60,468 bases of DNA from Fibrobacter sp. UWR4 (GTDB taxonomy: Bacteria > Fibrobacterota > Fibrobacteria > Fibrobacterales > Fibrobacteraceae): assembly GCF_003149045.1 (NCBI RefSeq), contig NZ_QGDU01000022.1:1-60468 (forward strand), in the 5' to 3' direction. Position numbers and translations under genes: made by a program. The notes beneath the pieces were generated by a model. The model was not told the origin of the DNA. It ran no database searches and worked only from the letters and a program-made list of their open reading frames with translations. This document shows, piece by piece, positions 1 through 7,757 of this stretch (within the stretch, counting starts at the first letter, position 1; the number at the start of each line of letters is the position of its first letter).

Positions 1-36
1 ATTAAATTTTAGAAAATAGCCCATTTTTTGTTTAAT

Positions 37-1638
37 TTAGGCGAAAGTCAACAAAAAAGGGTGGCGAAGCCACCCACACATGTTGATGAAGAGCCAATTT
101 TTTTCTTCTTTAATCTCCTTGTCATTCATTTCGTTAACAAAAAGATCAACCTTTGAAAGATTGGCTAGGGATAATTTTTTTGCGTACAATGAGGTTTTGT
201 GTTCTTTTGTAGTTGTATAACCTTTAATCACTCTGCGCACGCGTTCTGCGGTAATGGAATCCGCGTAATCTTCCATTTCTACAAGAATAAACTTACGATT
301 TCCGCCATCTTGTTTATTAAGGTTTAAAACTGCGTGAGCCGTTGTTCCTGATCCAGCAAAACTGTCAAGGATAATTGAAGATTTGTCGCAAAGAAAATTC
401 AATATATATTCTACCAATGACGGAGATTTTGGATAATTAAAGACCTTGTCTTTACCGAAAATTTGGTCAAGTTGCTTTCCGGCTTCTTCTGTTGTGTCAA
501 CTCCGACAGAGGCGTCTATTAGATTTGGAGGAACCTCTGGAGCATAATCTTGTTTTTTATAAGAAATAACGAGTTGCTTTGAACAACTAACCCTAGTTCC
601 TGCACGAAGTTCTTCTTCTAGTTTTTCTTGCAGCCAAGTAAATCTATTTTCAAATGATATTTCATTTTTATTGACACCGTTTTCTACTATAGCATCGTTT
701 AGGAGTTTATTTGGATATTTTTCTGTTCCATAAATGCCTGCAGAAATAATACCGTCAGGAGTGTCTTTGAAATAGATGGTTCCTGGTGCGAAGGTAAGAA
801 TCTTCATTGAGTTCTGTGGCTTTATTATCGGATCGTCGCTTTTACTTTCTTTTTTTATGCCGCGGTAAATAACATTGTTCTTTCTTTTTTCATAGGCAAG
901 AATGTATTCAAGGTTCTTTTTTATCTTATGAGATAAGTTTGGAGGCGTTGCCGATTTAAACCAATGCCATTCACCAACAAAATTCCCTGCACCAAAGATT
1001 TCGTCACATATCAGTTTTAGATTAGCAACTTCATTGTCATCTATGCTGATGAATATTGCACCATCCTCGCAAAGTAGTTTACGTAGTAGCTTTAGACGTG
1101 GGTACATCATACAAAGCCATTTATCATGACGCGAAAAATCCTCAAATTCTTTTCCAACAACTTTGCCGAACCATTTTCGTATTTTTGGACTATTGACATC
1201 GTCATAATAAATCCAACCACCTTTTTCGGGGGATTCTCCGGTGTTATAGGGTGGATCGATGTAGATGCATTTTATCTTGCCTTCGTATTCCGGCATCAAG
1301 GCTTTGAGGGCTTCAAGGTTGTCGCCATGAATGATCTTGTTTTCAGAAGAGCCTTTTTCGCAGTTGAAGGAATCCTTCAGTTCCAGGGTCTTGTATGGAA
1401 CATCCAGGTGATGATTCAGAACAGCATCTTTTCCGAGCCAGTGTAAGGAGGGCAAGGGAACCTCGGGGCAAAAGTGAAACTTGGGGCTTTGCTCCGAAAT
1501 TGAAAGACTTTGAATCCGCTTTTTCGCAGAAAAGAAAAAGGTGTGGAATCGCGAGCCTTCTGCAGTTGAGGTTCTGGTAAACCCTTGCGCAAAAAGACGA
1601 AACGACCCACACCCGATGGGGTGTGAGTGTCCGTCCAT
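37..1638 (-). CDS. Type III restriction-modification Mod-like adenine DNA methyltransferase, probably damaged at both ends
   Basis: This is a DNA adenine methyltransferase of the beta class, the modification subunit type of type III systems. The catalytic motif DPPYNTG lies at about residues 128-134 of the full frame and the SAM-binding motif FAGSGTT at about 427-433, so the order (DPPY before FxGxG) fits Mod. Recognisable homology starts only near PLPSLHWLGKD (about residue 61). The 61 codons before it look like noise, so a TTG at 1453-1455 preceded by GAGG is a better start than the ATG at 1638. At the other end the protein stops soon after the ERVRRVIKGY region, and its last residues are encoded by a hairpin (GGGTGGC-GAA-GCCACCC, about 59-75). 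Mod proteins are usually longer, so a 3' truncation is likely. The res partner would lie to the left, outside the window. The family is secure; activity is doubtful. Confidence 0.8.
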   Translation of the reverse strand: MDGHSHPIGCGSFRLFAQGFTRTSTAEGSRFHTFFFSAKKRIQSLSISEQSPKFHFCPEVPLPSLHWLGKDAVLNHHLDVPYKTLELKDSFNCEKGSSENKIIHGDNLEALKALMPEYEGKIKCIYIDPPYNTGESPEKGGWIYYDDVNSPKIRKWFGKVVGKEFEDFSRHDKWLCMMYPRLKLLRKLLCEDGAIFISIDDNEVANLKLICDEIFGAGNFVGEWHWFKSATPPNLSHKIKKNLEYILAYEKRKNNVIYRGIKKESKSDDPIIKPQNSMKILTFAPGTIYFKDTPDGIISAGIYGTEKYPNKLLNDAIVENGVNKNEISFENRFTWLQEKLEEELRAGTRVSCSKQLVISYKKQDYAPEVPPNLIDASVGVDTTEEAGKQLDQIFGKDKVFNYPKSPSLVEYILNFLCDKSSIILDSFAGSGTTAHAVLNLNKQDGGNRKFILVEMEDYADSITAERVRRVIKGYTTTKEHKTSLYAKKLSLANLSKVDLFVNEMNDKEIKEEKNWLFINMCGWLRHPFLLTFA

Positions 1639-1768
1639 AATTCTTGCGCAATAAAAATTTACCAGATTTCAACTGCAAGATTAAGGACAAATACCCTAAA
1701 ATCAAACGCCCGGCATTTCTGCCAAGCTATGTCAAGGAGAATATAGTTAAACGTTTTTCTTTCCTTTG

Positions 1769-1797
1769 TTGCCATTGTCGAATAATGTTATTATATT
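1769..1797 (+). promoter_or_regulatory. Sigma-70-type promoter of the toxin-antitoxin pair
   Basis: The -35 box TTGCCA (1769-1774) and -10 box TATATT (1792-1797) are separated by exactly 17 bases. They sit 30 bases before the antitoxin ATG, with an AAGGGAAG ribosome site between. AbrB-type antitoxins usually repress their own promoter. Confidence 0.6.
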
Positions 1798-1828
1798 TAG
1801 GTAAAGAAAGTAAGGGAAGTAAAGAATT

Positions 1829-2071
1829 ATGGAAACAGCAAAAGTATCTTCAAAAGGACAAGTAACCATTCCCATCGAAATCCGCAAAAAACTGGGTCTT
1901 CAAGAAGGCTCCCATGTGGCTTTTGTTGAGCAAGGCAACCTGATTGTTCTTGTGAATTCATCAATGCTGGCTCTGCGTCAAGCCCAGTCTGAATTTTCCG
2001 GCATGGCAATGGCCGCCGACATAAAGTGCGAATACGATGTCACAAAGATGATCAAGGAAGAACGGGGTTAG
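1829..2071 (+). CDS. AbrB/SpoVT-family antitoxin
   Basis: This 80-residue protein opens with the swapped-hairpin DNA-binding signature of the AbrB/MazE family: KVSSKGQVTIPIEIRKKLGL followed by EGSHVAFVEQGNLIVL. The C-terminal half (about 50-80) is probably the segment that binds and blocks the toxin. It overlaps or nearly touches the PIN toxin gene that follows: its TAG at 2069-2071 is two bases before the toxin's likely TTG start. That spacing implies coupled translation, as is normal for toxin-antitoxin pairs. It probably represses its own promoter at 1769-1797. The family call is firm; the partner assignment rests on context. Confidence 0.88.
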   Translation: METAKVSSKGQVTIPIEIRKKLGLQEGSHVAFVEQGNLIVLVNSSMLALRQAQSEFSGMAMAADIKCEYDVTKMIKEERG

Positions 2072-2073
2072 TA

Positions 2074-2475
2074 TTGCGAGTAATGCTCGATACCAACGTC
2101 TTGCTTTCCGCGCTTTTATTCCCCGGGCAGAAATTTGACTCGCTTCTTGAAAATGTTTTCTCTTTTCATGAACTTGTGATTTCAAATTTTCTGCTTGATG
2201 AATTGCGTAAAATCGTCAAGAAAAAGTTTCCAACAAAGATCGAAGCCTTAGAAAGATTCATCTCGGCCATATCTTTTGAATTTGTGATCATTCCGGAAAA
2301 ATACGAACAAGTTGTATCAATCCGAGATCCAAATGACTATCCGGTGCTTCTGAGCGCGTTTACAGGAAATGTTGATGTTCTTGTCACGGGCGACAAGGAT
2401 TTTATGGACCTGAATCTTCCAAGGCCCGAGATTCTGACACCGGCGGCGTACATAGAAAAATATGTAGCAAAATAA
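2074..2475 (+). CDS. PIN-domain toxin (putative endoribonuclease) of a toxin-antitoxin pair
   Basis: This is a PIN-family protein of about 133 residues, of the type called putative toxin-antitoxin system toxin component (COG1569-like). The N-terminal MRVMLDTNVLLSALL carries the first catalytic Asp (LDTN). DPNDYPVLLSA and VTGDKDF near residues 90-110 supply further metal-binding acidic residues. Family members cleave RNA with a bound divalent metal. I chose the TTG at 2074-2076 because it gives the family's usual Met-x-x-x-LDTN beginning and follows GGAAGAACGGGG. An ATG at 2083 is the alternative. It is the downstream partner of the AbrB-type antitoxin. The reading frame is intact. Confidence 0.85.
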   Translation: MRVMLDTNVLLSALLFPGQKFDSLLENVFSFHELVISNFLLDELRKIVKKKFPTKIEALERFISAISFEFVIIPEKYEQVVSIRDPNDYPVLLSAFTGNVDVLVTGDKDFMDLNLPRPEILTPAAYIEKYVAK

Positions 2476-2700
2476 GGTGAGCTGGCTGACGATTTAGACT
2501 TCTCTGAATTTCTGTCACTGAGCTTCACCCACCACATGGAAATTCTTCTAAAAACATCCACGCTAGAAGAACGTGCATTTTACATCCATCAGGGGCAAAT
2601 GCCCGAGAAATTAAAAGCAATTTTGCCTGATGAAAAAATGCTTTTGAGGCAATGCGAAAACAATCTTAATGTCACTCTATACGCAGAATCAGCTTTTCTT
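2476..2700 (+). pseudogene. Fragment of a DUF1016/YhcG-like PDDEXK nuclease gene (tentative)
   Basis: An open frame starts immediately after the PIN toxin stop with no start codon of its own. It encodes DLDFSEFLSLSFTHHMEILL, then LEERAFYIHQ, then a short unrelated-looking tail that runs into the antisense 3' end of the flippase gene. The SLSFTHHMEIL...ERAFYI pattern resembles the N-terminal helical region of YhcG/DUF1016 proteins. The rest of such a protein (about 300 residues, including the nuclease core) is absent. An ATG at 2536 could start a short peptide but has no clear ribosome site. I treat it as a decayed remnant. The family assignment is from memory of the motif and is weak. Confidence 0.35.
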
Positions 2701-4230
2701 CTTGCGCTTAGGGAGCTTGGCCTTTTGACCCGCCAGGCCCTGGAAATAGAAAGTGGCGACGATGACAAGAATTGCCGCACTGTAAATTCCAGCCTTCATA
2801 AGGATGCTAGGGGCAAAGGCAAAGGTCTGGTGATTCAAAAGAACGTATAGACCAACAAGGCACAAAATCCACAGTCCCTGAATGGAAAGGGACAACCTGT
2901 AAGGGAAGAAACCAATCATGCGACGGACATAAATGTTCATCCAGACGCACTGCAGAATCTGGTAGCTCATGCTGGAAAGGGCGGCACCTGCAATACCGAG
3001 TCTTGGAATCAGCAGGTTGTTCATCCCTATGGCAAAAACCAGGGAGACGGCGTTCATCAGGAGCATGAACTTGCTCTTGCCCAAACCGTTAATCACGGGA
3101 CCTGCCAACCCGAACATGCCATTGATCAAGTTCCCAATCATGAGGATACCAAGAACCGCCACCGGATTTTCCTTGGTAATAAAGGACTTGCCCGCAATCA
3201 TCATGGTCTGTTCCGGGAACAGCACGATGAAAAATCCAATGGCCAGCTGGATAAGCGTCACCATGGAAACGCAATAGCTAAAGACAGGCTTCAGGTCCGT
3301 CTTGATGCGGTCAGCGCTCATGCCCGCTACCACGGGAGTGAGAATGGGGTTGTAGCTCTGGCGAATGGTCTTAAGGCCGTTGGAAATGGTTACCATCACG
3401 GCGTAAATGCCGGCGGCCTCGGGGCCAATCAGAGCCAGCACCATCCACAAGTCCATTCGCAACAGGAAGGAGGTGACCACTTCGGAAAAACCCAGCGGGA
3501 GAGAGTAGGAAAGTAATCCCGGAGGAAGTTTTTCCTTAGTGCGCCAGGGCATTTCGGGGAACTGTTTCCTGATGATGAAATAGTAGGCAACAACCCCCAG
3601 GCAGTTTGCAATCAATAGGCCGATGGGAAGCGCTAGTTTATCTGTAGCCCCCGCAAAATAAATCACCAGGGCGATCATAGGCGCCAGGGCGGACACCGCA
3701 AAATCGTTGATGAACATCTTGTATTGCGGGTGGCGATTTCCCTCGCTGGCTCCTGCAAAAATATGAAGCAGTGACCAGGGAACTAGAGACAAGATGAACA
3801 GGGAAATCTCGGCAGTCCCCAACATGGAAAGGCCGGAGCTTAGCCGTTGCAGCCCGAACTGAGCCGCAATGAGAATCACCACCGTAATGATGGCAGCAAA
3901 GAGCACCGTTCGCTTGGCGGAAGCCATGACGCCCTCGTAACGAGGGCGGCCCTGCACCAGGTTCTGGGGCAGGTAACGGTGCAAGCCCTTGTCCAGCCCG
4001 AGAACAGAAACGCGACTCATGGTCAGCACCCAAAGCTGGGTACTGACGAACACACCAAACAGGGCCTTGTCAAAAACGCGGGCCACCACAATCATAAGGA
4101 CAGGCGCCAGGACTTTCAGCACCGTTCCCGCCAAATTGTAGAAAGCGCTCTTTACCAGATATTTCTGGTCCTGCTGGACAGAAGTCTGGGTACTGTTCTG
4201 AACATTTTCCTGTGAGCCGTTTTCTGCCAT
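2689..4230 (-). CDS. Wzx/MATE-like polysaccharide flippase (MVF superfamily)
   Basis: This 513-residue polytopic inner-membrane protein has about 12-14 hydrophobic segments. They begin around residue 30 (AFYNLAGTVLKVLAPVLMIV) and end near residue 500, followed by a basic tail KAKLPKRKKKS. The composition and the N-terminal half match lipopolysaccharide/polysaccharide biosynthesis flippases, which move lipid-linked glycans across the inner membrane. It is the last gene of a minus-strand run: GT4 glycosyltransferase (38 bases upstream), ATP-grasp enzyme and a secreted protein. That context supports export of a surface glycan. The first 25 residues are Gln/Ser-rich and cytoplasmic. The family is secure; the substrate is unknown. 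Confidence 0.85.
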   Translation of the reverse strand: MAENGSQENVQNSTQTSVQQDQKYLVKSAFYNLAGTVLKVLAPVLMIVVARVFDKALFGVFVSTQLWVLTMSRVSVLGLDKGLHRYLPQNLVQGRPRYEGVMASAKRTVLFAAIITVVILIAAQFGLQRLSSGLSMLGTAEISLFILSLVPWSLLHIFAGASEGNRHPQYKMFINDFAVSALAPMIALVIYFAGATDKLALPIGLLIANCLGVVAYYFIIRKQFPEMPWRTKEKLPPGLLSYSLPLGFSEVVTSFLLRMDLWMVLALIGPEAAGIYAVMVTISNGLKTIRQSYNPILTPVVAGMSADRIKTDLKPVFSYCVSMVTLIQLAIGFFIVLFPEQTMMIAGKSFITKENPVAVLGILMIGNLINGMFGLAGPVINGLGKSKFMLLMNAVSLVFAIGMNNLLIPRLGIAGAALSSMSYQILQCVWMNIYVRRMIGFFPYRLSLSIQGLWILCLVGLYVLLNHQTFAFAPSILMKAGIYSAAILVIVATFYFQGLAGQKAKLPKRKKKS

Positions 4231-4268
4231 ACCAAGGTCCTTGAGTCCGCCGAAGGGACGAACAGCAA

Positions 4269-5591
4269 TTAGCGCGACTTTCCTGCGGAAAGAATTTCCG
4301 CAAACTTGTTCAGCTGGATTTCGATATTCTTGTGGACGTCAAAATGTCCGTACACAAATTCCTGGGCGTTCTTACCCCGACGAATCAAGCCTTCCCGATC
4401 GGAAAGCAAACGCTTCATGGCTTCGGCAAGGCCATCCACATCGGCACAGTCCACCAGGGCGCCCGTATTGTCGTTCACCACTTCGGGAATACCGGAAAGT
4501 CTGGTGCCAATGACAGGGCGGGCAAGAGCCATGGCTTCCAAGGTCACATTGGGAATGCCGTCGATGTTTCCGTCCTTATCCTGGATGGAGGGAGCGGCAA
4601 GCAAGTGTGCCTTGTTGACGCAGTTCAAGGTCGACCTATTATTGAGGGAACCTGTAAAGGTGACCCGTTCCTCCAGGTTCAAGTCTTCCACCTGATTCTT
4701 GAGGGCAGATTCCAGAGGGCCATCCCCAACGATGGTCAGATGCACCGGGAATTTTTCCCGGGCAAGTTTAGCTACTGCATCAATGAGGAAATTAAAACCC
4801 TTCTTGGGAACAAGACGCCCAATGGCAATCACCTCGGGCAACACACCGGCGGCGCCATCGCAAGGCAGGGGCGCAAATTCGGCGGGCACGGGCAAGCGGG
4901 AAAAATCCAGACCATGATAAGAAAGCCGAACCTTGTCCGCCACGTCGCCGGCAACATCCACCAGGTGGTCCGCATTGTACTTGGTGCAGGTAAACACCAC
5001 TTCGGAATGACGGATCTTGTCCGGGAGAATGTTCGCATCCTTCCAGATATCAACAGCGTGCCAGGTTCCACCGTAAGTACACTTGATCATCCAGGCCAGA
5101 GCCATGGCAAGCTCCGTCTGGTAACTGCCGAAATGGGCCTGCAAGTGGCGGGTGCCGGAAGCCTTTACCTTGTGGGCAACGCTTGCCGCCGCAACCGTCA
5201 TGGCCATGGCGCGCAGCTTGTGGCTAAAGTCCTTATGCTTGAACTTCATCATGCGGCAGAGTACTCGCCAGAAAGGAAGACCGCTAAAGGTTCCAACCAG
5301 CAGCCCCTTCAGGAACCACACTACGGGATTACCCAGATAGATGGTATCGTTCTTCACGATTTCCTGAATGTCCTCAGGCTGGACGCTCATGTCTCGCTTG
5401 GCACCCGCAAGTATCTGGACCCGAAGGCCCTGCCTGACCATTTCCTGAAATTCACGATGGATGAAGGTCTGGGTAGGTTCCGGAAAACCCCACATGACAA
5501 AGCGGACCCCTTCGAGACGATTCAGGGTCTGTACGCCTTCGCCCTTTTCCAACTTCTCGGAACTAGCAGAACCTGCACAAGCTTCGCACAT
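4269..5591 (-). CDS. Family GT4 glycosyltransferase
   Basis: This 440-residue GT-B-fold glycosyltransferase is expected to use a nucleotide sugar at the cytoplasmic face of the membrane. The C-terminal half carries the group 1 signatures: AIGRLVPKKGFNFLIDA, LTIVGDGPLE, then GIPNVTLEAMALARPVIGT with the phosphate/nucleotide-binding Glu residues. The N-terminal domain includes HFGSYQTELAMALAWM and GGTWHAVDIW. Its ATG overlaps the stop codon of the upstream ATP-grasp gene (TAATG), so the two are translationally coupled. The first 17 residues before the fold (MCEACAGSASSEK...) are atypical but no better start is visible. It acts with the flippase downstream in one glycan pathway; donor and acceptor are unknown. 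Confidence 0.9.
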   Translation of the reverse strand: MCEACAGSASSEKLEKGEGVQTLNRLEGVRFVMWGFPEPTQTFIHREFQEMVRQGLRVQILAGAKRDMSVQPEDIQEIVKNDTIYLGNPVVWFLKGLLVGTFSGLPFWRVLCRMMKFKHKDFSHKLRAMAMTVAAASVAHKVKASGTRHLQAHFGSYQTELAMALAWMIKCTYGGTWHAVDIWKDANILPDKIRHSEVVFTCTKYNADHLVDVAGDVADKVRLSYHGLDFSRLPVPAEFAPLPCDGAAGVLPEVIAIGRLVPKKGFNFLIDAVAKLAREKFPVHLTIVGDGPLESALKNQVEDLNLEERVTFTGSLNNRSTLNCVNKAHLLAAPSIQDKDGNIDGIPNVTLEAMALARPVIGTRLSGIPEVVNDNTGALVDCADVDGLAEAMKRLLSDREGLIRRGKNAQEFVYGHFDVHKNIEIQLNKFAEILSAGKSR

Positions 5592-6592
5592 TACTGGACG
5601 CCCTTGGCCTTCAACACGTTCACGAAATCCATCACGCGAAGTTCGTAGCAGCGCTTCACGTTATAGTAGCCTTCCTCGAACTTGTATTCGCCATTTTCAT
5701 AGCGGTAGCAACCGTCCTTGCCATCAATATTCAGCAAGGAACGCTCCACACTTCCGAACAGAGCCTGCATTTCGTTGATCAGGTACTGACCATCACCCGT
5801 TTCAAAAATATCAATGGCGATGGAGCGGAAACCAAACTTGTCGGTAATGTTACGAACCATTTCAAGAACTTCGTGAGGAGGCTCGCCCCAGGCGGCAAGT
5901 CCGGAGCCGCTGGCAAATCCATGCTTACCAACCACCTTCTTATAACCCAGGAAAGTATCGCCAATGCGAATGATACGATGTTCCCAACGAACGTCGCAGA
6001 AATCCTGGCAGATCATGTAATGCTTCTGTTCTGTACCGAGAATGGGCAGCAGGTATTTTTTCTTGACCCAGCTCCAGTAAGTCTTGCCGGTAGTAAAGCC
6101 GGAAACAAACCAGCCAAAGAACTGGTTTACCAGCAGACGGGCCTGAAGCTTGTTCTTCACGATAATCACGCCACTGGAAGCAGAGCCAATGGCTCGTTTG
6201 GAAACGAAGGGATACTTGGCGGTCTTGATAAAGTCCATGGCTTCCTGACGGCTAGCCAACACCACCGTCTTGGGATGGGGAAGCTTGTAATAATCCAGCC
6301 AGTTTACCAGGGAACGCTTATTTTCGTAGAACAGGCATTCGTCAACACCAGGGTAGACAGGCTTACCCATCTGACGATTCAGGAACATGAGACGTTCGTC
6401 ATACATGGCCTTGCGTTCCAGATAGTCGCAAGGGGGACGTGCCATAAAGCCATCGCAGCCACTTTCTTCACAGGCCTTCATCCAGTCCTTGCCCGTAAAA
6501 TCCACAACCTCGTAATTGACGCCCAGCTTTTCACAAGCTTCTGCATAAAGCTTGTAATCCTTGTTGAAGCTCTTTAAAATACCAATCTTCAT
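5591..6592 (-). CDS. ATP-grasp domain ligase
   Basis: This protein of about 333 residues has an ATP-grasp fold. An N-terminal pre-grasp domain (MKIGILKSFNKDYKLYAEA) is followed by the ATP-lid region (PKTVVLASRQEAM...YPFVSKRAIGSASSGV). The C-terminal metal/ATP-binding part has SIAIDIFETGDGQYLINEMQ, where the Asp/Glu/Asn set is expected to bind magnesium. Such enzymes join a carboxylate to an amine or thiol through an acyl phosphate. Coupling to a GT4 gene by TAATG suggests it decorates a glycan or makes a precursor for it. I chose the ATG at 6592. An in-frame TTG at 6601 exists but the sequence fits better from MKIGIL. The exact substrate is unknown. Confidence 0.8.
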   Translation of the reverse strand: MKIGILKSFNKDYKLYAEACEKLGVNYEVVDFTGKDWMKACEESGCDGFMARPPCDYLERKAMYDERLMFLNRQMGKPVYPGVDECLFYENKRSLVNWLDYYKLPHPKTVVLASRQEAMDFIKTAKYPFVSKRAIGSASSGVIIVKNKLQARLLVNQFFGWFVSGFTTGKTYWSWVKKKYLLPILGTEQKHYMICQDFCDVRWEHRIIRIGDTFLGYKKVVGKHGFASGSGLAAWGEPPHEVLEMVRNITDKFGFRSIAIDIFETGDGQYLINEMQALFGSVERSLLNIDGKDGCYRYENGEYKFEEGYYNVKRCYELRVMDFVNVLKAKGVQ

Positions 6593-6617
6593 AATACCCA
6601 ATATAGAAAGTAAACTA

Positions 6618-7652
6618 TCACTCGTTTAAACGGTAACGGACAATCTTCGCCTCGTCGGTCTTTCCATTGCGAAGCTGGAGGTGCAACAGGTACTCCTGAC
6701 CATTTTCCTCTATAATGTCCAGGTCTTCCATTTCCCAGAAACGGTCTCCCGGCTGGTTCCCACGATATTTGATGGAAATAAACGGAGTCTTTTCGCCTCT
6801 ATTATTCAAACCGGAAACATCCAGTTCATCGGCACCATCGTCATGAATGAAAAAGGCGTGAACTCCGGTAAAAGGGTTCATGTCTGCATCCTTGACATCC
6901 AGCACATAGAAGAGCAGGCCCGACTTGGTAAAGACACCGCCCTGGTTAGGGACATTAGCCCATTGTTCTTCTTTCAAGCCACCATGTCTGTACAAGATAT
7001 CATAGGAACGAACCAGCTTCAGTTCCTCCCCATTCTCAAAATCCAACGTATACTCGAGCAGTTTACGGTGAGGGCTGGAAGAATAAAGATGACCGTTTAC
7101 AGGATTGATCGCAAGCCATCCTGCACCGGGCTGAATCTTTCTCGGAAACTTTCCATACTTTACAAAATTCAGTTTTTCATCAAAAACGGCCACGATGGAG
7201 CCCGACCGTTCCGAAGAGAACGGATGGGTACGCCCTGTCACGGCCACGTAAATGTACCCGTCATAATAGGACATCCCACCAAAATGTTTGTAAAATCCAT
7301 CCTTCAGCAAATGCTGAATTTTCATCAAGTGATTTTCTGCGAGAATTTCCGGTGGATTGGATTTTGACAACTTATAGATTTTCCACTGAGTCGTATAGTA
7401 CCAGCTATTCTCATCGTGGGTAATCCCTTGAGCCTCATCCTGGTCAACATTTCCCCATTCCCCCTCCCCAAGCTGCACTCCGGCATAGGTAAAGCTTGCC
7501 GGTATACGGATGGCCGGGAAACGTTGTTCCATTTCCTCGTGCAGTTCATGCTTCGTCGGAAGTTCATAATAGGAGCCGTCGTACAGCAATCCGTCTTCTG
7601 CGGCAGATACAGAAAGCGCAAGAAAAAGAATCGCTGCAAACAAGAATCTCAT
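6618..7652 (-). CDS. Secreted protein of unknown function, beta-propeller-like
   Basis: It has a clear signal peptide, MRFLFAAILFLALSVSAA, with cleavage expected before EDG, so it is exported. The mature part of about 325 residues is rich in Trp/Tyr/Gly strands such as GITHDENSWYYTTQWKIYKL, FGGMSYYDGYIYVAVTG, AGWLAINPVNGHLYSSSPH and NVPNQGGVFTKSGLLFYVLD. These recur in the manner of beta-propeller blades. I see no catalytic motif and cannot name a family. An upstream ATG at 7670 is in frame but would put six residues before the signal peptide, so I prefer 7652. It lies 25 bases upstream of the ATP-grasp gene and is probably its operon partner. Confidence 0.7.
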   Translation of the reverse strand: MRFLFAAILFLALSVSAAEDGLLYDGSYYELPTKHELHEEMEQRFPAIRIPASFTYAGVQLGEGEWGNVDQDEAQGITHDENSWYYTTQWKIYKLSKSNPPEILAENHLMKIQHLLKDGFYKHFGGMSYYDGYIYVAVTGRTHPFSSERSGSIVAVFDEKLNFVKYGKFPRKIQPGAGWLAINPVNGHLYSSSPHRKLLEYTLDFENGEELKLVRSYDILYRHGGLKEEQWANVPNQGGVFTKSGLLFYVLDVKDADMNPFTGVHAFFIHDDGADELDVSGLNNRGEKTPFISIKYRGNQPGDRFWEMEDLDIIEENGQEYLLHLQLRNGKTDEAKIVRYRLNE

Positions 7653-7757
7653 AGGGACAAAGATAGCCATCCCACAGGCTCTTTACCCTAAAAAGTCCTT
7701 TTTTTAAGACGAAGCCCCAAATTCAAATGACAAAAGGGCTATTGCTATGACAAAGCA

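Noticed and set aside
1644-1865. 73-codon plus-strand frame before the antitoxin
   Set aside because: It overlaps the antitoxin promoter and start, has no ribosome site and reads as low-quality sequence.
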